Source of the DNA: Nelumbo lutea
Taxonomy: Eukaryota > Streptophyta > Magnoliopsida > Proteales > Nelumbonaceae
Assembly (NCBI GenBank): GCA_022828595.1
Contig: JAKGHH010000004.1
Span: 82,798,270-82,862,269 of the forward strand
Length of the DNA stretch: 64,000 bases
Direction of reading: 5' to 3'
Shown piece by piece: positions 1 through 12,069 of this stretch. Both the position numbers and the translations under genes were made by a program. The notes below the pieces were generated by a model. It was not told the origin of the DNA and did no database searches. It was given only the letters and a program-made list of their open reading frames with translations. Each line of letters begins with the position of its first letter. Within the stretch, counting starts at the first letter, position 1.

Positions 1-1468
1 GGCTGGAAGTGGAGTCATGACTAGAATGTAGAGTAATTGGTGGTAAAGGCACAGGCGCACTAAAGTGATAGAGGCCATTAAGCATCTTGCCCACCCCGAT
101 TACTTTCTTGGATGTCAGGTCCTATAAGATACAAAATGTGGGGAAGAAAATAACAACACAATTTAGTTGTGATGTAATCTTACTGATTGGCAAGAGATTA
201 CCCCAAAATTCTAGTACGAATAACACATCTTTAAGGATAAAATCATCTGTGATGGAAATATCTCCTTAAGAGTGGACATGGAGAAGATTTTCGTTGGATA
301 ATTGTATTGGTCAAGGTTTTCAATCAAGAGAATGAATAGTTTGGTGGTTGAATTTGGCAAAAGCCATATGATCCAAAGCTCCACTGCCTAAAAGCCAAGA
401 ATTAGATGACAAAATGCAGTGAGACTGGGAAGGCTTACCACAAAGTTTGTTGAAATTCCTAACTTTTCTCCATTCAGTAAACAGAGAAGTTGAAGATATT
501 GCTCAAGATTGAGGCCAAGAATTGGTGATGATGTTTCAGTTGTTGCAACAGTTTGAACTAATGCCAGTATCTTGGAGTTACCAGACCCGTCAACTCGTTC
601 ATTAAGGATGGTACCTTGCTTCCCTAGATTTTTCTTCATAACATCGATCTTTAGAATGCCCATGTTTCTTGCAATGCTCGCATCGAACTTTGGATTGTTC
701 TTTCTGAATCTTGTTGTTGTTGGGACGAGTAGATCCAGCTATGTGTAGTGCTGCTGCTTCAATGGTAGGGATCCGATTACTGGCTAGTGCCTTGTGTTTC
801 TCTTCTTGAGAGACGAGTGCATAAACACGTCCTATGTTGGGTAGCGAATCCATGCCAAGTATACTTGATCTGATCGTATTGAACCAATCACTAAGTCCAA
901 GAAAAAACTAGTATACATGTTTTTTCTCCTTATTTGCCAAGAATTCTTTTCTTGTTTCACTGCATGAACACATTGGAGTCATTGTGTATGTTGCGAGCTC
1001 ATCCCAAATTGCTTTCATCTTGGTATAACAGATGGAGACCAACAAGTTTTCTTGTTGTAACAAGATCAGCTCTTGCTTCAGGTGGAAAATATGTAGGGTG
1101 TTTTCTTGCAAGAATCTTTCCTCCAAGTCAAGCCAGATTTCACGAGCACTCTCCACATATGCAATGCTCTCGTGTAGCTCTCAGGCTAGTGCATTGAAAA
1201 TCCAATAGATAGCCATCAAATTGCATTTCTTCCAAGCCAATAGCTCAACGGTTTTTGAGGAGCCTGGTTTCTCGATCAATCCATCGATGAAACCTACCTT
1301 GTTCTTGGCCCAGAGTGCGTTCACCATGGCTTGTTTCCAGGTAGGGTAGTTATCCCATGTTAAAGGGCATGAAACAAGAATGGTGCTTGGGTTATCAGAT
1401 GGGTGGAGGTAAAATGGTGACACTGGATCGATGAACTTTTCACCACTGCTGAAGCTATCCATTGCCAT
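1..1468 (-). pseudogene. Ty1/copia gag-protease relic, cut by the window edge
   Basis: Reading leftwards from 1468, the minus strand shows a copia-type Gag: an N-terminal block with LTWDNYPTWKQAMVNAL, then a helical Gag core (1156-908). A CCHC zinc knuckle (CEHCKKHGHSKDRC) lies near 680-620. After it, broken frames recall the copia protease-to-integrase linker, ending with DLTSKKVIGVG near the left edge. Gag and zinc knuckle package RNA; the protease would mature the polyprotein. Stop codons and frameshifts separate every block, so it is dead. Integrase, reverse transcriptase and RNase H would lie left of base 1. The copia assignment rests on family resemblance of Gag and knuckle; the protease part is inferred from weaker similarity. 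Confidence 0.8.
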
Positions 1469-1535
1469 TGATCTCCAACCAAAAAGAAATTAACACAGAC
1501 ATTCAAAGGAACCACGATTGAGGATAGAAGCTTTC

Positions 1536-1674
1536 CGTACTTTGATACCATATAAGAACAAAGACTTTAGTTTGAAGAAGGTAAGTTATCTTCTATTCAA
1601 TGTCAAATTTATAGTTGATTACATGTACATGTGATCAGGAGATAGCAGTAATAACAATTCAAACGAATTCAACA
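1536..1674 (-). repeat. Probable copia 5' LTR end and primer-binding site
   Basis: On the minus strand TGGTATCAAAG at 1550-1540 resembles the initiator-Met tRNA primer site (TGGTATCAGAG) used by copia elements, and lies just upstream of the Gag start. The segment 1551-1674, beginning TGTTGAATTC on the minus strand, could be a short LTR of about 124 bp. The inner LTR end lacks a clean CA, and no second LTR is in view, so the boundaries are tentative. Confidence 0.4.
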
Positions 1675-2543
1675 TGTGTCTAATACCCCCTATAAATCGT
1701 ATCCTGCCCGTGAATTTGGCATCAATCCACCCACGATTAGGATTCATTTGACTTGTTTGGCGGGGGTCAGATTTCTGAGGTGGACTAGAACTATAAAAAC
1801 CCCTAACTTAAAATACCCCCCGACAACCTTTTAAAAAGATTAATAACCACTTTTGATAGTATCAAAATATTTATGAAGTACTCATTTAATGTGTTTACTT
1901 TGTTGTGCCTACAACCGTTTGGGAGGGCTTTCATGCAACAGCATCCAACTTTGGGAGGTGAGCCTCATACGGCTAGCTTATATGTTGAATTAGATGCGAT
2001 TTGAATCTAAATTGATCCGAAGAATGGATTGGGATGCCTTGATCCTAATAAATTAGATCGAATCAGAAAAATCGATCTTTTGAGCTAATAGATAAAATTC
2101 AAATATACCCCGATCCGATCCAATCCAATAGTTATTATTTATATAATTATATATTAATAATATTATTTATATTATATCATCAAGTTTTTTTTTTATTACA
2201 ACTTAAATTGAATTGAATCCAAATCAGATATTTGAATTGAATTTCAGATCACAACTTTGAAAATCCGTCAGATTTTTATCAGATTCAAATCACTTAGATT
2301 TCTTATCAAATTGGATCGAATATATCCATTACAAAATTCAATCAATATAAAGTATGTTTGATGAAAAATCCGAAAAACCCAGATAAAGCTATCTTTGAGC
2401 CAAAAAAAACTGGCTTTCCAGTGAAACTTCCTTTAGTATCTTCTTCAAAACGGTTCAGTTTAAGCAGCTTAGTCAAACTTTCAGTCCTCCCAAATGGGTC
2501 CTCAAACAAGTATTGTAGATATAAAAATGTCAATAGATGGCAC
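1675..2543. other. Intergenic, no gene seen; degenerate GATCCAATCC-word repeat
   Basis: No open frame with family features. From about 2003 to 2340 the sequence is rich in GATC/CCAATCC words around an AT-rich core, like the hAT-like 'GGACCAGATTGG' elements elsewhere in this window, but I could not find terminal repeats or a target duplication for it. Confidence 0.5.
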
Positions 2544-2820
2544 CAAAGTTTTTAAAATTGAACGAACAACGAACCGATCAGGGGTCTAGTTCTCGGCTCA
2601 AATGGTCCAATCGTTTAAACCGAATAGATGGCCTATTCTGAGAAAATTTAAAAACAGTCAAAACTGTTAAACAATTCAACCACTCAAATTAGCATTTTGC
2701 TTACCAAATCAATGATTTTTTTATAAAATAACGGTTCTAAGATAAAACAGAATCAGTCACCTGACCGGTCCCAGTTTTTCTAGTCCGTCCATCCAGTCCG
2801 ATCTGATTTTGAAAACCATG
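2544..2820 (-). mobile_element. hAT-like MITE, CAAGG family (277 bp)
   Basis: Ends are CAAAGTTTTTAAAA on the left and TTTTGAAAACCATG on the right, an imperfect terminal inverted repeat. It is flanked by GATGGCAC (2536-2543) and GATGGCGT (2821-2828), an 8-bp target duplication with 2 differences, as expected of hAT. The interior has GACCGGTC/AACGGTT words shared with copies at 4860, 8254, 50904, 52340 and 52870. It codes for nothing. Confidence 0.7.
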
Positions 2821-4859
2821 GATGGCGTCAAGCATCTGATCCATAGATGTACAACCCCTCCTCTCCCCAATCTCCCTCCAAAATTCATTTGTGACAATTC
2901 ATCAAGCACATTTTCAATACTAGAAAGTTTAGCCCATGGGCTAGACCTTCGGTTGATTCTTTAGGACGCGCTAACTCTTGGGCCCCATCTTATGACGTCC
3001 TACGGTGGGTTTCAATGTCTCATATAGACCAGTCCAGATCAGGTAGGCACAATGTTATATCTTGTAAGCACGTCTGATGAGCATTTGAAAAACTATTTGA
3101 CACTTATCCCTTAAAATATCCTCAACCTACCCTTGAAAAAATTAAAAACCATTTTTAACAATTGTCACAATATTACTGGCTAAACCGATTCATGGTTTTA
3201 AAGACTGCATTATTATGGGCAGCATCAACCAATTTCGCCTTGTATTAACTGGGCGTTCTAGGTTGAGCTTTGGCTTATCATGGCCTAGCCAAAGTCTAGC
3301 CTGTTTTCTTAACAGCCTTGCCTTATCCTTGTGCAATAACTTATCACATATTTTGAGGATATAATATTCTGAGAAAATGGTGCTGGGTATGAGAAAATGG
3401 TATTTGTTTTTTATTTGGAACTGGTGCTGTCACATAAGTGTTTTTTAAGAAAATAATAATGGTTTTATTTGATACCAGTGCTGACAGCAACATTTTCAAC
3501 ATTGATCTACATTATCCAACGTTCAAGATGATGCCACATTCTTGCATCGTTGGTAGTAACACATTGAATTAGACATTGCTCCAAACCACACTTTCTCGAT
3601 TTCCAAGGCGTGGTTTGGAGCAACATTTGATTTTAGAAAAAATGGTACCAAACAAGAGGGTGTTGTTTGAAGCACCACTTTCTCTGATGTAGTGCCTACG
3701 TGGCATCACTTTCTCAGAAAATGGCATCGATGCCAAACTCCCATTAAGGCAATTTGCACCGTGCAGCAAAAGATGTGATTGGTTGAAAGTGATGGCAAAT
3801 ACATTTTGTTAAACATAGAAATACATTTTGTAAAATATGAACCAATGAAAACAAAGTAAACTTTAACATGTAATTTGATAATAAACCTTTGACATCATAA
3901 CCTGATAATATTACAAGTGATAAGAAAAATAAGCTTTTTTATGGTGAATGAGCAAAATAAGTTTCAGATTAGAGTATCTTTCTAATATGCCAAATTCCCA
4001 ATATATAACCATTAATCAGTTTGAGTAATCAATTCCAATCAATCAAAACTGATTTACAACCCAGTTAAAATTGAAATCACTTGCCAACAAAACACGTTAA
4101 ACACACTCCCAGTATGATCCGATACTGCACATCTTACCATGGGATTAGGACCCACCATATATTAAATGTCTGGTGTTAGATCATGTTGAAAGGGTGTTGG
4201 AAAGTATTTTATTGACATATAATCCATAATCACATAATGCAAACTCAGACAATATATGATTGAGTCCATTCAGGCGACTCAAAATGTCAATATAAATAAA
4301 TTAACCAGTATAGAACATTGAAATTTGGTTACCGGAATCTGGGTTGGCACCCCACTTGGGGTGCACTCTACGGGAAACCAATGCTATTACTGGTTATAGA
4401 TACTAAAAATCACTACTAAGGCTCAGTTCGGAGTGCAAATCCGTAGAGTGCAAAAACCTTCTAGTTTGTATTATTTTGTTTGTATTTATATTGTACATAT
4501 TTGTATTTGTATTCCTTTCAAATAAAACATCAAGCTTATTAAAAAGAAGCAATGATAAAAAAGATGAAAATAAAACCGACCATATCAAAGTTCTTAAGTT
4601 GTTATTTGGTAACGGTGTCGAAAGTATAGATACCACGAACCAAGATCAACATCCCATCCTCACCACTATAGCTTACTAACCCACCAAAGGTAAGTAGTGC
4701 TCACTGGGCCGTGATTTCCACCATCCAAAAAAGTATCACTCATTCATTCAAGAAAGAAATGAAAAGAAAAGATACACAACTGGGATGATAACCCAAAGGC
4801 CATGCCCCATTAAAAAGCCTGAATTCTACAGTTTTTTGGAATTTCCTTCTACCATGAAA
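2821..4859. other. Intergenic, no gene seen; one foldback-like repeat
   Basis: Inverted motifs TTCTGAGAAAATGGTGC (about 3369) and GCATCACTTTCTCAGAA (about 3704-3720) bracket a possible foldback element, with an internal hairpin at 3576-3589/3610-3624 (TTGCTCCAAACCAC). A near-palindrome GCACCCCACTTGGGGTGC sits at 4347-4364. The rest is AT-rich with no coding signal. Confidence 0.45.
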
Positions 4860-5110
4860 CATTGTTTTCAAAACCGGTCAGGTGATCGGTTTCTTTTTAT
4901 CCCAGAACCGTTATTTTCTCAATAATCGTTGATTTAGTCAGCAAACTACTGACCCAGGTAGTTGGATCGTTTGAACTATTCAACGGTTTGATCGTTTTTT
5001 ATTTATTTTTTGTCAGAACAAGCCATTCATTTGATTCAAACAATCAGATCATTTGACCTGGGAATGGACCCCTGACCGGTTCGTTGTCCGGTTTGATTTT
5101 AAAAACCTTG
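4860..5110 (+). mobile_element. hAT-like MITE, CAAGG family (251 bp)
   Basis: Starts CATTGTTTTCAAAACCGG and ends TTTTAAAAACCTTG. It is flanked by perfect 8-bp duplications CCATGAAA at 4852-4859 and 5111-5118. This is the best-preserved copy and defines the family ends. Non-coding. Confidence 0.85.
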
Positions 5111-5324
5111 CCATGAAATGCTCCCTAACAGGATTAATTATCCCATTTCTAGTTCCACTTGCCTTGATATAAAATATAACCCAGATTTAAATTGTTAATG
5201 GCTAAAACAGAAACACAGTTTTTTCTATACCTCTAAGTTTAGTTCAAGTGGAGGGGCAGGGGTGGCCATCTTAAATTTTATTAATTAACCATTATCAAAA
5301 TAGAGGAAAATGATTAATTATAGG

Positions 5325-5694
5325 TAAGGGTGTTAATGGACTAGTTTTGGGTTGGACCCATCTAAATCAAAATCAATTTGAACGGATTGAATGGACAAAT
5401 AAGACATTAAATTGGATCAGTCCAAATTTAGTGGTACAAGGTATATATTGGATTGGATTAGACCTGGTCCATCCATAATGAATTTATATCGAATTGAGTC
5501 AGATTAAATCAATATCCAGTCCATTGATAAAAGATAAAAATACAAGTGTCATTGGATCAAATTTGAATAAACTAATGAAAATTAAAACCAATTTGAAGAG
5601 ATTGAATAATCCTTATGATATTGAATTGGACTGATCCAAAATGATAAAATATTCATCAACGGATTCATATTGACCCAAATCCAATCCAATTTGA
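5325..5694 (+). mobile_element. hAT-like non-autonomous element, GGACC family
   Basis: Starts TAAGGGTGTTAATGGACTAG, the family end. Inside are repeated variants of TTGGATTGGA/CCAGTCCAAA. The right end is decayed (no CACCCCTA) and the flanks ATTATAGG/GATATAGG agree at 6 of 8 bases. Non-coding; same family as 10484, 11209 and 49971. Confidence 0.6.
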
Positions 5695-7227
5695 GGATAT
5701 AGGCCGCTTTGCCCCAAAATTCATAATCCATATACAAAACATATAACCTTATCCTCTTATGTGACATTATTACACATATGAGCATTAAATGTATACAAAC
5801 TCTTAGAGAAGTAAACTGTTGTGCTGACTTCTAGCCAACTCAAGACACCCCCGTGAGCTGATGGTTTTGTTGTGCGAAGACGACCGGAGGCTTCCAGTTC
5901 TTCATGTTGGATAAGTGGTTCTCTTTAAGGCTTTAAACAAGGTTCAGTGTGGCAATTGTTTTTATTAATAAAAAAAGCAAAATTATGCATATTTGACAAA
6001 CACCACCCTAAATAAAAAATGTCTAATGTTTCTAATGTTGTCATGTCAATTTCCACAGCTACTTCATGCATAATGAGAGACCTGAAAAATGCTAAAAAGG
6101 AGATTGGGCTCAAGTGCAACCCTAACCAAGTTGCACTCTGCCTATCACATGCAAGAAAATATGTTGTTGTATGCATACATTATTCTCTAAGTGAAATCAA
6201 TAAAGTCATTTACAATATAATTCTACACATAATCTATCATATATATACATACATACGTACACACATACATACATACACTAGTAAGGTGTATGAGTGTATC
6301 GGTCTGTATTGGTCTTTTTTTTTTAATTTTTTTTTTGAATTTGATTCAGATGAATTGGTTTAAGTCTTGATTACTCTCTAAACCAGGCCCTAACCTGATA
6401 CAACCCCTGTAGGGACATATCAAGAAGGGCCTGATACGATAGGTATCAACCAATACAGACTGATATGTAACGATTTTTTAAACCTTATATATATAAAAGT
6501 TGGCATTTTATTTGTCTTTTGAGTCATAATATAGCCACCCACGAGTGGGCTAAGATACCAGCCTCAACTGTGACTGATGAGAATCCAAAAAGGTAGAAAG
6601 AAAAAAAGTACATGTACCAAAAGTGTTTGATCACAATTTCTCCCATAATGGAGGATGGAAATTTTAGCTCCACAAAGACATTGGGTTTTGCTTTCTTTCT
6701 TTTTAAGCTTTTTTAATGGACATATGCTGCACTCAGAAAATATGCATATCATGCTGGAGATTTTCTATGGGCAAGTCAGAAATTGACATTGACAATTTTC
6801 ATTCGATTTCGAAAAAAAAAAAAAAACCGATGAAAATTTTCTCAAAACATATGAATTATGATAAAAAAATCAGTTAGCCATGATTAATATTTACTCTTTT
6901 AAAATTGAATGAAAAATTTTAGCATATTTTACATGTAAATTTATGTATAATCTATTAAGAATATGCATATCTACAAATATAATTACATTTTTTTTTATTA
7001 TAAAGCGTATTCAAATTAAGTTCTCATGTTTTATCATGTACTTCTGGAATTAATTCTAAATCATTTCTGTATCATACTTTTGTTATGCAAAATCTCTATA
7101 ATTTTCTGTATCTTTGAATAATATTATGTAGCATCTTATGGTATTAATAAAATCCTGTAATTTAACTAACATATAGAGTCATATTCTTCTTGGAGCTCTT
7201 TTTTTGCAACTAGGAAATAAGATGTTA
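5695..7227. other. Intergenic; CATA microsatellite and a GATAC-word inverted repeat
   Basis: A (CATA)n-like tract lies at 6241-6277. At 6294-6470 the ends GTGTATCGGTCTGTATTGG and CCAATACAGACTGATATGTA are inverted repeats enclosing GATACAAC/GATACGATAGG words, so this is probably another small non-coding element. The rest is AT-rich. Frames across it lack any recognisable domain. Confidence 0.45.
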
Positions 7228-7250
7228 CGCGCGCGCGCACACACACACAC

Positions 7251-7318
<68 letters not shown>
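7228..7318. repeat. Compound microsatellite (GC)n(CA)n(TA)n
   Basis: An uninterrupted run of GC, then CA, then about 30 TA dinucleotides. Such tracts are highly length-variable. Confidence 0.95.
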
Positions 7319-7320
<2 letters not shown>

Positions 7321-8253
7321 TTTAAGTTCTTGTTTGGTTAAGATTGGTTCGACAGAAAACGAAGTTCTCTCAAGAACTTTTGAAATTCTTTAAGAACTTT
7401 TCCCCAATTGTCTGTTTTTTTCTTTTATTTTCTGTCAAAAACACATCCTAAAATCTTTCCCTCAGCTTTCTATTTCTCTCTAAATCAAACAAAGTTTACC
7501 TAATGATATTGATATAACACATCAATCAGAAATTTCTGTGTTGGTTCAATTTGCAAGCCTCTCTCTCTCTCTATATATATAGGTTCAAAGTATCAAGCAT
7601 GTTAAAGCCTCAATGCACCTTTTTTTCTTACTTTTTATGTGGCAGTCTTTTCAAATAATAGATGCTGCCTACTTATATTAAATTATGAACATACATACTT
7701 CCATTAATTCCCACTATTTGACAATTGGGCAGCCTCAAAAGTCAATAGGTATTGATACTTTGAAACCTCTCTCTCTCTTGTGGCTAGTGGAGTCAAAGAT
7801 ACTGATTTGTCAATGTTGGAATAAACAGGTCAAAAAGAAACAATAATAAACAAACAGTACTTTATGTCTTAGTTATGGACATAAATACATGATTAGTTAT
7901 ACCAAAGGTTTCAATAAAGTGTATTCTTGCAATACTCAAGTCAACTAAGTCTTGTTATTCAAATTAGTTTTGCTTTCCTGACATCTTTACTTTTTAAGAA
8001 TACATATCTCAGAATGAGTCTCTACTGTTTGTTTCAACATAAGGGATGGGATTTTTTTTTTGTTCAGAGTTCAATATTTCAGATACAATTTCACCCCTTC
8101 TGGCTTTGCATTTTTTTCCTCCAAATAAAAGGGGTGAAAAACCTTTTATTCTAAAATATTTCAGCTATATTCTTTCCGTCTCTAGGATGAAAAAAAAAAA
8201 AAAGGTCTCTTCCCTTTTACATTGAAACAAATCTTGTATTTTATGTCACAAAT
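7319..8253. other. Intergenic; one inverted-repeat element, no gene seen
   Basis: GGTTCAAAGTATCAA at 7582 and its inverse TTGATACTTTGAAACC at 7753-7768 bracket about 187 bp, each next to a CT-rich tract; this is a possible MITE without a clear target duplication. The remaining sequence shows no coding or RNA-gene features. Confidence 0.45.
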
Positions 8254-8960
8254 CAATGATTTTGAACTGTCGTTGATCTGGACAGTCAGACTGTTTGGGC
8301 CAGAAATCATTCAGGCAATCGGTTCCATTTTATCCCAAACCTAGTATTTGGTCAAAACCATTGAATTAGTCAACGAATCATTGATTCAAATGGTTTGACC
8401 GTTGAACCGTTTGACCTGGAGAACGGTTTGTGGTTTATTACTTGTGACAAGTTTTGTCAGAACAAGAATGAAAAGAGACTTAGAGTAGCTCTCAGATCTG
8501 AGATCTACTAGAGAGAGATGTGTGAGATAGTGATAGAGATATGAGAGATCTCACATTTGGAGATCTGGGAGAGCAATCTAGACTCTAGATGATAGATCTA
8601 AGAGAGAGTGTGAGATCCTACTTTCATCACCAATTTGCCACCATCTCCGCTGCTGTAGTTTGCCATCACTGTTGCTGCTACAAGTCGCCGTCACCATCGC
8701 TGCTGTAGCCTACAAGTCCTCTTCCTCCTCTTCCTTCTTCTTCTTCTTCTTCTTCTAAACTCTTTCAGCTGATAGTTTCTCAAATCTCTCTCATTCAAAC
8801 CTTATTTTTTCTTATATTTATATGCACCTTACCTTAATATTCCAATCTAATAGGTAAGATGTTCAAATCATTCGAACCGCTTGACCTGGATGGTTGAAAC
8901 ACTAAACCAAAAACCAATGGCTAGAGTGGTTCTGTTTTTGGGTCAGTTTTTAAAACCTTG
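8254..8960 (+). mobile_element. Decayed CAAGG-family hAT MITE with inserted GA/CT-rich segment
   Basis: Left end CAATGATTTTGAACTGTCG and right end TTTTTAAAACCTTG are family termini. Flanks TCACAAAT and CCACATAC agree at only 5 of 8 bases. Family sequence stops near 8450 and resumes near 8870. The stretch between is GAGA/AGATCT-rich and includes a (CTT)n tract at 8712-8757, so it is probably a later insertion. Confidence 0.5.
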
Positions 8961-9084
8961 CCACATACATGGACTTTGAACCTTGCTCTACCACAAAAAG
9001 AATATAAATTATGGATGGAACCAAAGATTTGCAAAATTCTGCTACCTGATCCAAATTTACAATGAGCAAAAGAGAATTTTCTAA

Positions 9085-9403
9085 GGCCCCATTTGCTTTT
9101 TGGTAAGTTACTTACTCGGGTAAATGCAGTTATGTAGGTAAGTTTTTCTTGGGAAACACTTACCTAGGTAAGTGTATTCACCCATGCTCTTTTATTTCCC
9201 AAGTAAAAAAGAAAAATAACCATTTTAACCATAAAAATCCATTATTAAATGGGGCATTTTTGTCCCATTTAAGTATTGGAATCTTTCTCCCCAGGTGGCA
9301 AAGTTATTTACCCACTTAGGAGATGGGTATCACTTACCCGGTATTCTTGGTCATCCCATTGACCAACTTCCCCCCTCTCAAAATCCAAAAAAAGAATGCC
9401 CCC
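9085..9403 (+). mobile_element. Tourist-like MITE 1 of a tandem pair
   Basis: Bounded by TAA at 9082-9084 and 9404-9406. Left end GGCCCCATTTGCTTTTTGG, right end CCAAAAAAAGAATGCCCCC, an imperfect inverted repeat. A 3-bp TAA duplication fits PIF/Harbinger-type MITEs. Same family as 23856-24653 (shared GGTAAGTG/CTTACC words and CTCAAAATCC end). Confidence 0.65.
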
Positions 9404-9406
9404 TAA

Positions 9407-9673
9407 GGCCCCGTTCATTTGTAACAGTGCGACTTACCTAGGTAAGTGCACTTACCCATATTCTTTTGATTTTTAGGATTCCCGATAAATAATAAAATGA
9501 CATTTCTACCCACCAAAAGTAACTATTAAAATGGGTAAAATGGTCCCATCAGGGTAACTTTATTATGGGGCCCACTGCTCAATGCAAAAAGAACATAGGA
9601 AAATTGGTCAATGGAAAAAGTTACCCATTGACCAACTTTCCCATGCATATTTACTTGCAAACGAATGAGGCCC
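9407..9673 (+). mobile_element. Tourist-like MITE 2, abutting the first
   Basis: Begins GGCCCCGTTCATTTGTAA and ends TTGCAAACGAATGAGGCCC, good inverted repeats. Flanked by TAA (9404-9406) and TTA (9674-9676). The flanking TAA is shared with the preceding element. A 132-codon frame starting at 9565 runs out of it and looks fortuitous. Confidence 0.65.
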
Positions 9674-10483
9674 TTATACCAATAGGGCTAAGATGTTTTC
9701 ACTTCTCATTTAATTTTTTAGAATTTGGGGTTTTCAATTTTGCTTCTTTATTTTATTCTTGTAATATTGATTGCTATGGTGTATGTGTATTGTGGGAATT
9801 GGGGGTAGGAAATAGCCAAATAGGAATTGGAATTGTAGGCTGTACTTCCAGATTTGGATGTTGGATGTGTCCGTTTTCATATGAATTAGAATATCCATTT
9901 ATTTCACTTTGGACATTTTGTGGGATTCAAACCTCTATCTTTGACAAAGACCCTACTCTCTAAAAGCAGAAAATTATAGAATAATTGAAATTAAAAATAA
10001 AACTGATAAGTCCTCCCCTCTTATTACAAATTTTCCTTTTGAAAATGGTTAATAAAATTTAAGGTGGTGGCCCCTCCACCTAGAGTAAAGTTTGGGGTTA
10101 CAAAAATAAAATAAAATAAAAATGCTAACAAATCTAAAATAAATAAATGAATAAATAACTCAAAGCATATATTATTATCCAACAAAATCAAATAATAATA
10201 AGAATTTCTTTTATAACAATATAAAAGAGAAAAATATGAGCTAAACATAAGGATTTATTTGGGATGGCATAACAACGATATAATAATAAAGAGCAATCGT
10301 ACAAATAAAAAAAATAAAGAAAAATAAATACTTGTATAGAATATTTAAATTATTGGTTTAATAATTTTTTTTGACAATTATTATTCATATTCAATTGGAG
10401 CGTGGGTCAGAACTTCATGTCTCACGAAAACAAACTCTCAATTCATATTCATTCCAATGCATAGATGATTCAATTCACATGAG
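9674..10483. other. Intergenic AT-rich sequence, nothing recognised
   Basis: A/T-rich, many short homopolymers. No domain, RNA gene or bounded repeat was seen. Confidence 0.5.
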
Positions 10484-10905
10484 TAGGGATGCCAATGGAC
10501 TGGTTTTGGATTGAACCCCATCCAAATCAAAATCAATTTAGATGGATTGGATGGACCAATAAGACATATTGAATTGGACCAATCCAGATTTAATGGTCCA
10601 AAGTATTTATTGGATTGGATTAGACCTGGTCCATCCATGATAAATTTATATTAGATTGGGTTGGATTAAGACAATATCTGATCTATTGATATAAGATAAG
10701 AATATAAGCGTCAATGGACCAGATTTGGGTTTAAACCAATCTAAATTAAAACAATTTTGAACAGATTGGATGGTCCATATATTGAATTGGACCAGTCCAA
10801 AATGGTCCAAATAATCATTGGATTGGATTGAATCTGGTCTATTTGTAATGGATTTACATTGGACTGGGTCGAATTGGACTAAATCCAGTCCAATTGACAC
10901 CCCTA
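10484..10905 (+). mobile_element. hAT-like non-autonomous element, GGACC family (422 bp)
   Basis: Starts TAGGGATGCCAATGGACTGG; the inverse of its right end reads TAGGGGTGTCAATTGGACTGG. Perfect 8-bp target duplication CACATGAG at 10476-10483 and 10906-10913. The interior is made of degenerate TTGGATTGGACC/ATGGTCCAA words. Non-coding. Confidence 0.9.
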
Positions 10906-11208
10906 CACATGAGTATGGGACAGGTGGATTGATTTATGGCCCATTTGGGAGGGCTTCTGCGTTTTGATTGAGCCATAACATGCTCCGGATAAGCTACTTG
11001 AAGTAACTGCACTCAACAGTCATAAAATTGGTGTTTGGAACATGCATGATTTTTACCAAACATAGATTCCGTGTTTTCCATATGGAGCCTATCTCGAACT
11101 GCAAGAAGCTACTATTGGAAAGCCTTCCCAAACAGGCACTTAATTGGGGCTACAGCCTTGGCCAACACATTAAGAAGCTCGGATCTACTACAGTCCTACC
11201 CACTACAG

Positions 11209-11617
11209 TAAGGCTGTCAATGGACCGGTTTTGGATCGAACCCCATCCAGTCCAAAATCAAATTGGACATCTTGGATGAACCCACAAGATATATTGGATT
11301 GGATCAATCTGGTCAAAAATATTTATTAGATTGGATTGGACCTGGTCCGTCTATAATAAATTTATATTGGATTGGGTTGGATTAAGCTAATATCTAGTCC
11401 ATTGGTATAAGATAAGAATATATGTGTCAATGGACCAGGTTTGAGTTGAAACCAATCTAAATCAAAACGAATTTGAACATATTGGACTGTCCAGACATTG
11501 AATTGGACCAGTCCAAAATGATCCAAAATATTTATTAGATTGGATTGGACCTAATCCATTTATAATAGACTCACATTGGACTGGATCGGATTGGCCAAAT
11601 CCAGTCTAATTCCCCAA
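11209..11617 (+). mobile_element. hAT-like non-autonomous element, GGACC family (409 bp)
   Basis: Starts TAAGGCTGTCAATGGACCGG, with the same interior words as the copy at 10484. Perfect 8-bp target duplication CACTACAG at 11201-11208 and 11618-11625. The right end is slightly decayed (TTCCCCAA in place of TTGACACCCCTA). Confidence 0.85.
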
Positions 11618-11989
11618 CACTACAGAAGATGTTCTCATTCCCAATGTGCTGCTATTTGTGCGTAGATAGGTATGGATAGAGTCCTTGTGGGTAGGAGATC
11701 CGGATTGCATTCTCCGGACTCAAATGGGCTGGATCAGAAGTTTACTAATCAATTTGGTGGTGGTCTGAATTCTTTTGCCAGATAATGATTAATGGGCCTA
11801 ACCGTTCCCACTACATTCCCTTGTTACATAGCATAGCATAGCAAATTCGCACATCCTATCCATCTTTATCCTTTTGCAAGATCGACAGTGATAGAGACAT
11901 CAAGACCATTTAGTATGATAGCTCGCGAAGCTATGAACTGCTTTCCCTGGGCCATGGGCCTGGGCCCAGCATAATGTAATCTCGGAGAA

Positions 11990-12035
11990 AATTGAATGAA
12001 AAAAATGAGCGGTTCTTCTGCTCTTCATTCGTTTT

Positions 12036-12069
<34 letters not shown>

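Noticed and set aside
6019..6363. 114-codon plus-strand open frame
   Set aside because: It runs through a microsatellite (YTYIRTHIHTYT) and poly-T; no family features.
9565..9963. 132-codon plus-strand open frame
   Set aside because: It starts inside a Tourist-like MITE, crosses its boundary, has no domain and is AT-biased; chance frame.
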